Source of the DNA: Sinorhizobium kostiense
GTDB lineage: Bacteria > Pseudomonadota > Alphaproteobacteria > Rhizobiales > Rhizobiaceae
Direction of reading: 5' to 3'
DNA length: 64,000 bases
NCBI RefSeq assembly: GCF_017874595.1
Contig: NZ_JAGILA010000007.1
Coordinates: 248,001 to 312,000 of the forward strand
Part shown: positions 1 to 9,333 of the stretch, piece after piece
Layout: the number at the start of each line of letters is the position of its first letter
How positions within the stretch are numbered: the first letter of the stretch is position 1
Made by a program: the position numbers and the translations under genes
The notes under the pieces: generated by a model
Told to the model about the DNA's origin: nothing
Seen by the model: the letters and a program-made list of their open reading frames with translations, nothing else
Databases searched by the model: none

Positions 1-445
1 CCCTTTCGGTCAGTCCCGCATTGCGCAGCACGCTCGAGAAGGTCAGTCGGTCGAACTGACCGTTCACGCTGTGAAAGGCGGGGTCTTCGCCGATAAGCCG
101 TGCGAGCCGATCCTCGGAGAGACCGAGATTCATGTCCTCTGCAAGCTGGTCGAGGGCAGCGCCGGCGACGAGCTGCGAAAAGACCTGCGTTTCGACGCCG
201 AACGCGCGAGCCTGCTGTCGCGTGAGCGGCGTTCCGAGTTGGCGCGAGATGAGGCTCCGCTGGCGCTCGTAGGCGAGGCGATAGTCGCTGGCGGATACCT
301 TGACGTCGCCGACCTGGACCACCGAATCGGCTGCGCCCTGGATCATCATGGTCTGTCCGCCCCACACCATGAAGGAGAGGATGAGAATGGCCATGAGGCC
401 TTTGACGACGCGCGTCCTAGCGGCGTTTCTCAGGGAGTCGAGCAT
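1..445 (-). CDS. Peptidylprolyl isomerase, PpiD/SurA_N type (3' end outside window)
   Basis: Only the first 148 residues are visible; the gene runs off the left edge. The protein opens MLDSLRNAAR, followed by a single hydrophobic anchor (about residues 14-35), then a helical SurA_N-like region with QVGDVKVSASDYRLAYERQ and QLGTPLTRQQAR. This is the usual architecture of a PpiD-like periplasmic folding factor: inner-membrane anchor, chaperone domain, then a parvulin domain that would lie outside the window. It should help fold exported proteins and isomerise prolyl bonds. The start is the ATG whose complement is 443-445. It is transcribed away from the Na/Pi cotransporter gene. The parvulin domain itself cannot be seen, so catalytic activity is inferred. 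Confidence 0.8.
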   Translation of the reverse strand, partial: MLDSLRNAARTRVVKGLMAILILSFMVWGGQTMMIQGAADSVVQVGDVKVSASDYRLAYERQRSLISRQLGTPLTRQQARAFGVETQVFSQLVAGAALDQLAEDMNLGLSEDRLARLIGEDPAFHSVNGQFDRLTFSSVLRNAGLTER

Positions 446-767
446 GGGGGCAGAAAACCTCGTTACAATGCAGCGGCATAACGCCGGATGACTTCGTTCC
501 TTAGAACAAACCGGGCAGGAATTGAAGGGCGGTTTGCTCGCAAATTGCGGTCGCTGCCTGCGCTTGCGATGAGGGCCCGGGAGAGAGCGCACAGGGGCGG
601 AGGGCGCGCATGGGAAAGCGAGTGTCGGATTCGTTAGCCGGCAACCGAAAAAGATCTGCGAATATTATTGGCTTCCAACGCTTTCCCGTATGGCAATTCG
701 CCCGGAATCGTGTCTTCGATAATCCTAAAGAAACTCCGCGTTTCCCGACCGTTACGGAACCGACGCC
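446..767. other. Divergent intergenic region, no gene seen
   Basis: This 322-base gap separates the minus-strand folding-factor gene from the plus-strand Na/Pi cotransporter gene and must hold both promoters. I see no convincing coding sequence, no good hairpin terminator and no recognisable pair of Pho-box repeats. Confidence 0.5.
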
Positions 768-2414
768 ATGCAATCCACAATCGTGATGGTCAATCTTTTC
801 GGCGCCGTCGCCCTGCTCCTTTTCGGCCTTTCGCTCGTCAAGGATGGCGTCACGCGCGCTTTCGGGGCGAGGCTGCGGGCAGGACTTGCTCGAGGAACCG
901 GCGGTCCCGTCAGGGCATTTGCGACCGGCCTCATTGCGACGCTCGCGCTTCAAAGTTCCACCGCAACCGCCCTCATGACCGCCTCCTTCGTGGAGAAAGG
1001 CCTGGTGCGCTCGCGCATGGCGCAAATCGTGCTGCTTGGCGCCAATATCGGTACGGCGATTACCGCCTGGGTCGTTGCGCTCGGGATTGCATGGCTGTCG
1101 CCGCTGCTCATCGTCACCGGTGTCGCCCTGCACAGGATGAGCCGATCGAGCGCGCGCCAGGGCGGAGGCTATGCCTTCGTCGGAATCGGGTTGATGCTTT
1201 TGTCCCTCGAACTTCTGGGTGCGGCAACGGAGCCCATGCGGGAGTCGGCGGCTTTGGCGGCGTTTCTCGGAATGCTCGACAACGCCTGGCCAGTGGCGTT
1301 GATCATCGCGGCAGGGATGGCATTTGCATCCGCGTCGAGCCTCGCCGTCGTGATCCTGATATTGTCGCTGTCAACTGCAGGCGTGCTTTCACCGGGATTG
1401 ACCGTGGCGCTGGTGCTGGGTGCCAATCTCGGGCACGCGATACCACCCGTCGTCGCCACTCTCGCTTCGGCGCCGTCAGCCCGCCGGGTCGTACTCGGCA
1501 ATCTCCTCGTTCGAGGCGTCGGCTGCCTCATCGCACTTCCGCTTGTCGGCATCAATCCCGGTCTGCTGCAAGACCTGCCCCTGACGCAGCAAGACTTGCC
1601 AGTCGACATCCACTTGCTCTTCAACGTAGTCGTCGCAATCGTCGCCTGGCCTTTCACCGGATTGCTGGTGCAGGGGCTGAACCGCCTGGTGCCCGATGCG
1701 GAGACGAGCGAGATGGGGCCGCGCTATCTCGACGAAGCGGCGCTCGACACGCCCGTAATGGCGCTTTCCGGTGCGACACGCGAAGTGCTGCGGGTGGGCG
1801 ATCTGATCGAGGCCATGCTCATGCGAGCGTCCGACGCTTTCATCAAGAGCGACCTCGGCGAACTCCGCGACATCGGGCGGATGGAGAAGCAGGTTGACCA
1901 TTTGCAGCAGGAGGTGAAGATTTTTCTCTCCCGGCTGGGGCGCGTTGGACTGACCGACGAAGATGGGCGCCGTTCGGTCGTGATCATCGACTATGCGATC
2001 AACCTCGAGCACATGGGCGACATCATCGAAAAGGGGCTGTGCGAGCAGATCCGCAAGAAGATCACCAACGGCCTGAAGTTCTCCGATGAAGGTTTTCGGG
2101 AACTAAATAGCCTCTTCGAACTGACGGTCGATAATCTCCGCATCGCTCAATCGATCTTCGTGACGCGCAATGCCGACCTGGCGCACCACCTGATAGAGGT
2201 GAAGGTCGATGTCCGCCACATGGAAAGGAGGTCCGCAGAGCGGCACCTGGAGCGCCTGCGGGATGGTTTGGCCGAGAGTCTGCAGACGAGTTCGCTGCAT
2301 CTCGACATGCTGCGGGACCTCAAGCGCATCAATGCACACATCGCATCCGTCGCCTATCCGATCGTCGAGGAAAGCGGTCTGTTGACGGAGAGCAGGCTGC
2401 GGCCCCGGGCCTGA
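768..2414 (+). CDS. Na/Pi cotransporter family protein with C-terminal PhoU-like domain
   Basis: The 548-residue protein has an N-terminal membrane half (about residues 1-310, many hydrophobic segments) with the family's QSSTA signature at about 62-66 and a second repeat containing NLGHAIPPVVATL. The C-terminal 200 residues are helical and PhoU-like (for example RMEKQVDHLQQEVKIFLSRL and INLEHMGDIIEKG). This is the NptA/YjbB arrangement: sodium-coupled phosphate movement across the inner membrane with a PhoU-type regulatory tail. The start ATG at 768 gives a hydrophobic first segment directly. It is a single-gene unit; glmU follows after about 270 bases containing a palindrome. No Pho box was recognised upstream, so phosphate control is not shown by the sequence. 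Confidence 0.88.
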   Translation: MQSTIVMVNLFGAVALLLFGLSLVKDGVTRAFGARLRAGLARGTGGPVRAFATGLIATLALQSSTATALMTASFVEKGLVRSRMAQIVLLGANIGTAITAWVVALGIAWLSPLLIVTGVALHRMSRSSARQGGGYAFVGIGLMLLSLELLGAATEPMRESAALAAFLGMLDNAWPVALIIAAGMAFASASSLAVVILILSLSTAGVLSPGLTVALVLGANLGHAIPPVVATLASAPSARRVVLGNLLVRGVGCLIALPLVGINPGLLQDLPLTQQDLPVDIHLLFNVVVAIVAWPFTGLLVQGLNRLVPDAETSEMGPRYLDEAALDTPVMALSGATREVLRVGDLIEAMLMRASDAFIKSDLGELRDIGRMEKQVDHLQQEVKIFLSRLGRVGLTDEDGRRSVVIIDYAINLEHMGDIIEKGLCEQIRKKITNGLKFSDEGFRELNSLFELTVDNLRIAQSIFVTRNADLAHHLIEVKVDVRHMERRSAERHLERLRDGLAESLQTSSLHLDMLRDLKRINAHIASVAYPIVEESGLLTESRLRPRA

Positions 2415-2504
2415 CGTCGCCTCGGGGGCGACCGTTACGGCCAGTCTCTGCGGCGCCCAGCGTCCTATCGGACGTACAAGGTCGCGTGGCGCTTTGATTT
2501 ACAC

Positions 2505-2533
2505 GCCCCTTAAATCGAGTTCGATTTAGGGGC
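2505..2533. repeat. Imperfect palindrome upstream of glmU
   Basis: The arms are GCCCCT(T)AAATCGA and TCGATTTAGGGGC, separated by two bases, with one bulged T. There is no T-run beside it, so it is not a classical terminator. It resembles short A/T-cored palindromes found repeatedly between genes in rhizobial genomes (from memory, not searched). An operator for glmU is the alternative. Confidence 0.55.
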
Positions 2534-2684
2534 ACATGCAATGGGCCTTGAGCGATTTGCGTTTTAACAGGATTAATGCGACGTGATTGGGCGATTTGCC
2601 CCGGTCGCAATATGTTGCCGGAAGCGAATCGGCGACGGGCACGAAAAGATGCGCCCGAAGAAGAATACCAAGGAGAACAAGAGC

Positions 2685-4055
2685 ATGGAACGGACTTGCC
2701 TGGCTATCATCCTGGCGGCTGGGGAAAGCACGCGGATGAAATCGGCCATGTCGAAGGTGCTGCATCCGGTGGCAGGCAGGCCGATGATCGCGCATGTCGT
2801 CGACGCGCTGGCGAGTGCCTCTATTTCGGATGTGGCCCTGGTCGTCGGCCGCGACGCGGACACAGTTGCCGCGGCCGCAAACACCGGCGCTGCCACGGTG
2901 ACTGCGTTCCTGCAGCAGGAGCGGCTCGGTACGGCGCATGCCGTGCTTGCGGCGCGCGCGGCGATCGAGAAGGGCTATGACGACATCCTGGTCGTCTTCG
3001 GCGATACGCCGCTCATCACGGCTGCGCCGCTCAGGACGGCGCGCAAAAGTCTGGCCGAAGGCAATGACGTGGTCGTTATCGGGTTCGAGACGGCGGATCC
3101 GACGGGTTATGGGCGCCTGATCGTCGAGAACGGCGAGCTCCTCGCAATCCGCGAGCACAAGGACGCCTCCGAAGAAGAGCGCCGCATCACCTATTGCAAT
3201 GGTGGGCTGATGGCGATCGACGGGCGCAAAGCGCTCGAATTTCTCGACCGCATCGGCAATGCGAATGCCAAGGGCGAGTATTACCTCACCGATCTCGTGG
3301 AGATCGTGCGCTCGCGCGGCGGGCGGACAGTCGCGGTTGAGGCGCCGGAGGAAGAGTTGACCGGCTGCAACACCCGTGCCGAGCTCGCCTACATCGAACG
3401 GCTGTGGCAGCAGCGCCGCCGCCATGAGCTGATGCTTGCCGGCGTGTCGATGATTGCCCCGGAGACCGTCTTCCTCGCCTGGGACACCGAACTCGCGCAG
3501 GATGTGCTGGTGGAGCCGAACGTCGTCTTCGGCCCCGGCGTGCGCGTCGAAAACGGCGCCGTCATCCACGCCTTCTCGCATGTCGAGGGAGCCCATATTC
3601 GCGCTGGGGCAACCGTCGGGCCATTCGCCCGTCTTCGCCCGGGAGCCGATCTCGGGCCGAAAGCGAAGGTCGGCAATTTCTGCGAAGTAAAGAAGGCCGA
3701 AATCGGCGCTGGCGCCAAGATAAATCATCTCACCTATATCGGCGATGCCTCTGTCGGGGCCGGATCGAACATCGGTGCCGGAACGATCACCTGCAATTAT
3801 GACGGCGTGAACAAGCATGTGACACGCATCGGCGAAAACACCTTCATCGGTTCGAACTCGTCGCTTGTGGCGCCGGTTACGATCGGTGACGGCGCGCTCG
3901 TCGCTTCCGGCAGCGTGATCACTGAGGACGTGCCGGCGGATGCAGTTGCCTTTGGACGTGCGCGTCAGGAGATAAAGCCCGGCCGCGCGCCCGTTTTGCG
4001 GGAGCGCTACGAAGCCGAGAAGGCAGCAAGGAAAAGGGCGAAGGCTGCCGAGTAG
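2685..4055 (+). CDS. glmU: Bifunctional UDP-N-acetylglucosamine pyrophosphorylase / glucosamine-1-phosphate N-acetyltransferase
   Basis: The 456-residue protein has the usual GlmU length. The N-terminal nucleotidyltransferase half starts with [20 protein letters not shown], a variant of the LAxGxGTRMxSxxPK signature, and carries GDTPL. The C-terminal half is a left-handed beta-helix of hexapeptide repeats ([24 protein letters not shown]) that binds acetyl-CoA. It acetylates glucosamine-1-phosphate and then makes UDP-GlcNAc for peptidoglycan and lipid A. The reading frame stays open further upstream, but the ATG at 2685 begins the conserved [10 protein letters not shown] and has AGGAGAA at 2671-2677, so it is preferred. 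glmS, the preceding pathway step, follows about 245 bases downstream on the same strand. Confidence 0.97.
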   Translation: MERTCLAIILAAGESTRMKSAMSKVLHPVAGRPMIAHVVDALASASISDVALVVGRDADTVAAAANTGAATVTAFLQQERLGTAHAVLAARAAIEKGYDDILVVFGDTPLITAAPLRTARKSLAEGNDVVVIGFETADPTGYGRLIVENGELLAIREHKDASEEERRITYCNGGLMAIDGRKALEFLDRIGNANAKGEYYLTDLVEIVRSRGGRTVAVEAPEEELTGCNTRAELAYIERLWQQRRRHELMLAGVSMIAPETVFLAWDTELAQDVLVEPNVVFGPGVRVENGAVIHAFSHVEGAHIRAGATVGPFARLRPGADLGPKAKVGNFCEVKKAEIGAGAKINHLTYIGDASVGAGSNIGAGTITCNYDGVNKHVTRIGENTFIGSNSSLVAPVTIGDGALVASGSVITEDVPADAVAFGRARQEIKPGRAPVLRERYEAEKAARKRAKAAE

Positions 4056-4300
4056 GCCCGCGTTAAACATTGATACTGAAAGTGAAATCGCGGCGGATTG
4101 CCTCACGCGATAATTTCGATACCAAGGCTTCGAGAGAGCAAGCGCCTTTGAAGGCATGACGGTAGCGGGTTGGCTTCATTCCGATCGCTGACGTGGTCTC
4201 ATGAGTTGGCGAGACGGGGGCGGGCAGGCGTGCGTTCCCTCGTCTTGCTCGAGTGATCTGTTGCGCCGCGATCGGCGTGGGAAAGAATGCGGAGTTTCAT

Positions 4301-6127
4301 ATGTGCGGGATTGTTGGGATCGTGGGAAGCCAGCCGGTTTCGGAGCGTCTCGTCGATGCCTTGAAGCGCCTCGAATACCGGGGTTACGATTCGGCAGGCG
4401 TCGCCACGATCAACGGGGGCGAATTGCAGCGTCGGCGAGCTGAAGGCAAGCTCCTCAACCTTGAGGCAAGGCTAAGGGAAGAGCCTTTGGCAGGCACCAT
4501 CGGCATTGCCCACACGCGCTGGGCAACCCATGGTGCGCCGACGGAGTGCAACGCCCACCCGCATTTCACCGACGGCGTCGCGGTCGTCCACAACGGCATT
4601 ATCGAGAACTTCGCCGAGCTGAAGGCCGACCTGGCCTCCGCCGGGGCCGAGTTCCAGACGGAAACGGACACCGAGGTCGTCGCGCAGCTTCTCGCAAGCT
4701 TCCGTCGCGAGGGCATGGGGCGGCGCGAGGCGATGCACGCGATGCTGAAGCGCGTCAGCGGCGCCTATGCGCTGGCCGTGCTTTTCGAGGACGATCCGTC
4801 GACGATCATGGCGGCCCGGAACGGTCCGCCGCTGGCAATCGGCCATGGCGAAGGCGAAATGTTCCTGGGATCGGACGCGATCGCGCTCGCACCCTTCACA
4901 AACGAGATCACCTATCTGGTCGACGGTGACTGGGCCGTCATCGGCAGGACCGGCGTCCACATCTTCGACATCGACGGCAACCCGGTCACCCGCCCCAGCC
5001 AGATTTCCACGGCGGCCGCCTACATGATCGACAAGGGCAATCACCGCCACTTCATGGAGAAGGAAATCCATGAGCAGCCGGAGGTCATCTCCCATGCGCT
5101 GGGTCATTACGTCAACTTCATTGAAAACCGGGCGATCCCGGTCTCCGGCGCGATCGATTTCGCCAAGGTGCCGAGCCTTGCCATCTCCGCCTGCGGCACC
5201 GCCTACTTGGCCGGGCTGATCGGCAAATACTGGTTCGAGCGCTATGCGCGCCTGCCGGTCGAAATAGATGTCGCTTCGGAATTCCGCTACCGCGAAATTC
5301 CGCTCTCGCCGCAATCGGCAGCGCTTTTCATCTCGCAGTCGGGCGAGACTGCCGACACGCTGGCTTCGCTCCGCTATTGCAAGGAGCACGGCCTGAAGAT
5401 CGGCGCCGTCGTCAACACGCGCGAATCGACGATCGCGCGCGAATCGGATGCCGTCTTCCCGATCCTCGCGGGGCCTGAGATCGGCGTCGCCTCGACCAAG
5501 GCTTTCACCTGCCAGCTCGCCGTCCTCGCCTCCCTTGCGATCGCAGCCGGCAGGGCCCGCGGCACGCTCGGCGAAGAGGAAGAGCAGGCGATGGTGAGGA
5601 GCCTCTCCGAGATGCCGCGCCTGATGAGCCGGGTGCTGAACAGCATTCAGCCGAAGATCGAATTCCTCGCGCGCGAGCTCTCGAAGTGTCGGGACGTGCT
5701 CTATCTCGGCCGCGGCACCAGCTTCCCGCTGGCAATGGAAGGGGCGCTGAAGCTCAAGGAGATTTCCTACATTCATGCGGAAGGCTATGCCGCCGGTGAA
5801 CTGAAGCATGGGCCGATTGCTCTCATCGACGAGAACATGCCGGTTATTGTCATCGCCCCGCATGACCGGTTCTTCGACAAGACGGTCTCCAACATGCAGG
5901 AAGTCGCGGCCCGCGGCGGAAGGATCATCCTCATCACCGACGAAAAGGGCGCCGCCGCCACGACCCTCGATACCATGCATACGATCGTGCTGCCGAACGT
6001 CGACGAGATCGTGGCGCCGGTGATCTTCTCGCTGCCGGTCCAACTTCTCGCCTATCACACGGCGGTCTTCATGGGCACCGACGTCGATCAGCCGCGCAAC
6101 CTGGCTAAATCGGTGACCGTCGAATGA
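4301..6127 (+). CDS. glmS: Glutamine--fructose-6-phosphate aminotransferase (isomerizing)
   Basis: The 608-residue protein matches the family length. Cys2 directly after Met (MCGIVGIVG) is the N-terminal nucleophile of the glutaminase domain. Two SIS sugar-isomerase domains follow, with SACGTAYLAGLIGKYW, SQSGETADTL and SKCRDVLYLGRGTSFPLA, and the C-terminus ends KSVTVE. It turns fructose-6-phosphate and glutamine into glucosamine-6-phosphate, the first committed step to UDP-GlcNAc. The start at 4301 is fixed by the need for Cys at position 2, although the frame is open upstream. The next gene overlaps by four bases (ATGA), indicating translational coupling. I saw no glmS ribozyme-like element, as expected outside Firmicutes. 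Confidence 0.97.
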   Translation: MCGIVGIVGSQPVSERLVDALKRLEYRGYDSAGVATINGGELQRRRAEGKLLNLEARLREEPLAGTIGIAHTRWATHGAPTECNAHPHFTDGVAVVHNGIIENFAELKADLASAGAEFQTETDTEVVAQLLASFRREGMGRREAMHAMLKRVSGAYALAVLFEDDPSTIMAARNGPPLAIGHGEGEMFLGSDAIALAPFTNEITYLVDGDWAVIGRTGVHIFDIDGNPVTRPSQISTAAAYMIDKGNHRHFMEKEIHEQPEVISHALGHYVNFIENRAIPVSGAIDFAKVPSLAISACGTAYLAGLIGKYWFERYARLPVEIDVASEFRYREIPLSPQSAALFISQSGETADTLASLRYCKEHGLKIGAVVNTRESTIARESDAVFPILAGPEIGVASTKAFTCQLAVLASLAIAAGRARGTLGEEEEQAMVRSLSEMPRLMSRVLNSIQPKIEFLARELSKCRDVLYLGRGTSFPLAMEGALKLKEISYIHAEGYAAGELKHGPIALIDENMPVIVIAPHDRFFDKTVSNMQEVAARGGRIILITDEKGAAATTLDTMHTIVLPNVDEIVAPVIFSLPVQLLAYHTAVFMGTDVDQPRNLAKSVTVE

Positions 6128-6621
6128 TCGTCCGGCCGGAAAGGGAGGGGGACTTCTCGGCGATCAGCGCCGTCACGACCGCCGCCTTCGCCGGCCACCC
6201 GCATAGCGATCAGACGGAGCCGCTGATCATCGAGCGCCTGCGTGCCGCTGGCGCCCTGAGCCACTCCCTCGTCGCTGACGACGCGGGTGAGGTGATCGGC
6301 CATATCGCCTTTTCGCCGGTGACGATTACGCCCGCCGCCAACGGTTGGTACGGGCTCGGCCCCGTATCCGTTCGGCCGGACAGGCAAGGACGTGGCGTCG
6401 GCAGCGAACTCATTCGCCGCGGCTTTGAAAGGTTGCGGGATGCCGGGGCGGCCGGCTGTGTCGTGGTGGGGGAGCCGGAATTTTACGGCAGGTTCGGTTT
6501 CCGCAACGAAGCCGATCTTGTCTTTCCCGGTTGTGCGCCGCAATATTTCATGGCCCTGACCTTGTCGGGCGCAAAGGTTTCGGGCACGGTTGCATACCAT
6601 CCGGCTTTCGAGACAGGCTGA
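6124..6621 (+). CDS. GNAT family N-acetyltransferase
   Basis: A 165-residue YhbS-like GNAT protein. The acetyl-CoA binding segment V-R-P-D-R-Q-G-R-G-V-G-S-E-L at about residues 83-97 fits the Q/RxxGxG/A motif A, and VVGEPEFYGRFGF is a characteristic late motif of the YhbS subgroup. The start ATG overlaps the glmS stop (ATGA), so the two are translated as a unit. The acyl acceptor is unknown. Coupling to glmS invites an amino-sugar or cell-wall substrate, but that is inference from position only. Confidence 0.85.
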   Translation: MIVRPEREGDFSAISAVTTAAFAGHPHSDQTEPLIIERLRAAGALSHSLVADDAGEVIGHIAFSPVTITPAANGWYGLGPVSVRPDRQGRGVGSELIRRGFERLRDAGAAGCVVVGEPEFYGRFGFRNEADLVFPGCAPQYFMALTLSGAKVSGTVAYHPAFETG

Positions 6622-6638
6622 GGTTTGGTGGCATAGGC

Positions 6639-7328
6639 ATGACGGACGGTTCCAAGGGCGGCATTATCGCATCACGGCTGCGCAACTATTTCCTGACGGG
6701 CCTCATCATCTGCGCCCCTGTGGCGATCACGGTGTGGCTGGTCCGCTCCTTCATCGAATGGGCGGACAGTTGGGTGAAGCCCTATCTGCCGAGCTTCTAT
6801 AATCCGGACAATTACTTGCCGGTGGCGATCCCGGGCTTCGGATTGCTCGTTGCCATTGTCGTCATCACCCTCGTCGGTTTCTTGACCGCTAACCTCGTTG
6901 GGCGAACGATCGTCAATTTCGGCGAATCGCTGCTCAACCGAATGCCGCTCGTCCGGACCATCTACAAGTCGTTGAAGCAGATTTTTCAGACAGTGCTGCA
7001 GGACCAGTCTTCCTCCTTCAAGAAGGCCGGCCTGATCGAATACCCGAGCCCCGGCCTCTGGTCTCTGGTCTTTATCGCCACCGACGTGAAAGGCGAAATC
7101 GCCGCGAAGTTCAAAGAGCGCGGCATGGACATGGTGGCTGTCTTCCTGCCGCCGACGCCGCTCCCGACGGCCGGTTTCCTGCTGTTCGTGCCGCGCGAGA
7201 AGATCGTCCCGCTTCAGATGAGCGCCGAGGACGCGGCCAAGCTGTTGATTTCCGGCGGTCTCGTTGCGCCGGACCAAAAGCCGATCGCCAACGCGCCGCC
7301 GCGCGCGGTTGCGCACGAAACGGCCTGA
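6639..7328 (+). CDS. DUF502 family membrane protein
   Basis: The 229-residue protein has two strong membrane segments (about 15-35 and 61-84) flanking a short loop with the conserved PFYNPDNYLP-like stretch, then SLLNRMPLVRTIYKSLKQI and PTPLPTAGFLLFVPREKI, both hallmarks of DUF502. The ATG at 6639 gives the conserved MTDGSKGG start 17 bases after the GNAT stop; an upstream in-frame start inside the GNAT gene is less likely. No function is established. It is the last gene of the glmS-GNAT-DUF502 run and marks the left edge of the accessory block, since recG is encoded about 20 kb further on. Confidence 0.85.
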   Translation: MTDGSKGGIIASRLRNYFLTGLIICAPVAITVWLVRSFIEWADSWVKPYLPSFYNPDNYLPVAIPGFGLLVAIVVITLVGFLTANLVGRTIVNFGESLLNRMPLVRTIYKSLKQIFQTVLQDQSSSFKKAGLIEYPSPGLWSLVFIATDVKGEIAAKFKERGMDMVAVFLPPTPLPTAGFLLFVPREKIVPLQMSAEDAAKLLISGGLVAPDQKPIANAPPRAVAHETA

Positions 7329-7395
7329 GGGGCGGGGCCCGGTCTGCGGTCAAGCGCCCGGTTCCGCGATCGCCTCGCACCTCCACAGACTCCAG

Positions 7396-8568
7396 TCAAT
7401 GCCGCGCCAGCGCAGCGGCGAGGGCCGCGATCAGCATCAATCCGGCCGCCGCCAAGGGCAGGATGGGGAACGCGTTCCCCGCGTAAGCAGCGCCAAAGCC
7501 GATGGTTCCGGCGAACAGGGCGAGATAGGTGACGCCGCTGTTCAGGCCCATGACCGCGCCGCGTCTGGCCGGATCGAGTGCCGTCAGCCGCATGATGAGC
7601 ACGTTCAGCCCGAAATGGTTGGCAAGCCCCCAGAAAAAGACGACGGCAAGCATGCCGGGATAGGAGCCGCTCGCAGCGCCCATCAAAAGATAGACGCCAC
7701 CCACGGTCAGGAATATCACGGGCAGCAGCCTGCCCGCACCGAAACGATCGATCAGGCGGTCGAGGAATACCGCGCCGCCGAAGCCGAGGCCATAGCTGAC
7801 CGCAATAAGGCCGTTTGCGCTGATCGGCAGGCCGAGTGCGGCATGCAGATGGTCGCCGATATAGGCGTAGACGCCGTAGAACGCGGCCATGAAGGCCGCG
7901 CAGGCGACCAGGAGCGGCGCGACGCCGCGCACCCCGAGCGCCGCAAGCGGCGACGTCGCCTTGCCCCTCGTACCCTCCCGAACCGCAGAGAACCGGACGG
8001 CCGCGCAGGCGATCAGCGTCGCGGCGGAGACCACGACATAGACCATCCGCCAGCCGGCGAAATCGGCAATTGCCGCCGACAGCGGGACACCAGCCACCAT
8101 GCTCAGCGTCCAGCCGGTCAGGACCAGGCCGATCGTCTCGCTTTCCCGCCCGGCCGGCGCGATGACTGACGCCAGCGTATAGATCGCGGGAAGTGCGATG
8201 CCGGCGGCGATGCCGACGATGAACTGGGCGGCAACCAGAAGCGTCAGCGCCGGCGCGAATGCACTTCCGGCCAAGCCGGCGGCGAGGAGCAACAGCGCCA
8301 TTCCGAGCATGCGACGCGGGCCATGGCGGTCGATAAGGCGGCCGAGAAAGACGGCGCTCACTGCGGTGCCGATCCCAAAGGCGGCGGAAGCCGTCATCAC
8401 CGCGGGAACCCGTGTGCCGAGGCTCTCCGCCACTTCCGGCGCAATCGGACCGAGCGCCAGCGAGTTGGAGCCGATGACGCCGACGCAGATGGTGAGCAGG
8501 AAGGCGAAGGGCGGAATGCGCGCCCTTTCTGCGGTTAAGGTGGAAATCGATTGATTGATGTTCGTCAT
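7396..8568 (-). CDS. MFS transporter (arabinose-efflux/drug-exporter type)
   Basis: The 390-residue protein has about 12 hydrophobic segments and an MFS loop 2-3 signature (GRLIDRHGPRRMLG, about residues 72-85) repeated in the second half (DRLIDRFGAGRLL). The size and pattern match the AraJ/YdhP-like efflux branch. The chosen start gives MTNINQSIST, consistent with a short cytoplasmic N-terminus; the upstream in-frame alternative would overlap the regulator. It is divergent from an Lrp/AsnC-type regulator 48 bases away with a palindrome between them, so it is probably controlled by that protein. The substrate is unknown; amino acids or related compounds would suit an Lrp regulator. Confidence 0.85.
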   Translation of the reverse strand: MTNINQSISTLTAERARIPPFAFLLTICVGVIGSNSLALGPIAPEVAESLGTRVPAVMTASAAFGIGTAVSAVFLGRLIDRHGPRRMLGMALLLLAAGLAGSAFAPALTLLVAAQFIVGIAAGIALPAIYTLASVIAPAGRESETIGLVLTGWTLSMVAGVPLSAAIADFAGWRMVYVVVSAATLIACAAVRFSAVREGTRGKATSPLAALGVRGVAPLLVACAAFMAAFYGVYAYIGDHLHAALGLPISANGLIAVSYGLGFGGAVFLDRLIDRFGAGRLLPVIFLTVGGVYLLMGAASGSYPGMLAVVFFWGLANHFGLNVLIMRLTALDPARRGAVMGLNSGVTYLALFAGTIGFGAAYAGNAFPILPLAAAGLMLIAALAAALARH

Positions 8569-8580
8569 TACTTCATATTT

Positions 8581-8597
8581 GCAGAACAGCATTCTGC
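8581..8597. promoter_or_regulatory. Inverted repeat between the MFS gene and Lrp-type regulator gene
   Basis: GCAGAA and TTCTGC flank the five bases CAGCA. The perfect six-base arms sit in the 48-base divergent spacer, as expected of an autoregulated Lrp/AsnC operator. Function is inferred from position only. Confidence 0.45.
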
Positions 8598-8616
8598 GGC
8601 AAGTGGAGATTTCGGA

Positions 8617-9147
8617 ATGGATCAAAATACAGATGACGTTCGGCAAAAGCGCACGCCGCAGCGTGACCTCGATGCGATGGACCGAAAACTATTAGGCGTC
8701 CTGGTCGAGGACGCGACGACGAGCTACGCCGAACTCGGCGAACGTGTCGGGCTTTCGCCGCCCGCTGCGCACGAGCGCGTAAAGCGCCTCAGGCGTTCGG
8801 GCGCAATCCGCCGTGTGGCGGCGCTGATCGATCCCGAAGCTCTCGGCAAGACGCTGCTCGCCTTCGTCCATGTCGACACGACGGGCTGGGGCAAGACCAC
8901 GGCGCTGCTTGCGATCGAGGAGTATCCAGAAGTCGAGGAAATCCACTCGGTCGCAGGCGATACTTGCATGCTGCTCAAGGTCCGGACCGAAAGCACCCAT
9001 GCGCTCGAGGGGCTCCTGGCGCGCCTCTACGACACGCCCGGCGTGAAGGCGACGCGCAGCTATGTCGTGCTTTCGACATATCTCGAACGACCGGTTCAGC
9101 CGGGTACGACGAGCGAATGGCCAGCGGTGGTGAAGCGACAGGAGTGA
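8617..9147 (+). CDS. Lrp/AsnC family transcriptional regulator
   Basis: The 176-residue protein has an N-terminal AsnC-type helix-turn-helix (DAMDRKLLGVLVEDATTSYAE, then LGERVGLSPPAAHERVKRLRRSG, about residues 19-64) and a C-terminal RAM/AsnC ligand-binding domain (VHSVAGD-like IHSVAGDTCMLLKV). These proteins sense amino acids or similar ligands and form dimers or octamers. The ATG at 8617 is preferred because it leaves the 48-base divergent spacer with the palindrome. It most likely regulates the adjacent exporter gene. Confidence 0.9.
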   Translation: MDQNTDDVRQKRTPQRDLDAMDRKLLGVLVEDATTSYAELGERVGLSPPAAHERVKRLRRSGAIRRVAALIDPEALGKTLLAFVHVDTTGWGKTTALLAIEEYPEVEEIHSVAGDTCMLLKVRTESTHALEGLLARLYDTPGVKATRSYVVLSTYLERPVQPGTTSEWPAVVKRQE

Positions 9148-9333
9148 ATAGGCGGTATCCCTTCAGCAAGAAGCGGAAAGTGTTCCCCCCGTCCCTCATG
9201 GTCCTTCGACGGACAGAATCCCCCATGTTACCGGGGCGTTTTTGGCCGGAGATCGGATTCTCTCGCGCCTTCATCGAGAATCTGCGGTAGAATACAGAGC
9301 CTTGCACGCCGGAGAGACAGAGGCGAAAGAGCC

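Noticed and set aside
9218..9245. CCCC...GGGG followed by TTTTT after the Lrp-type gene
   Set aside because: The stem is only four to five pairs with a wide loop, too weak to call a terminator.
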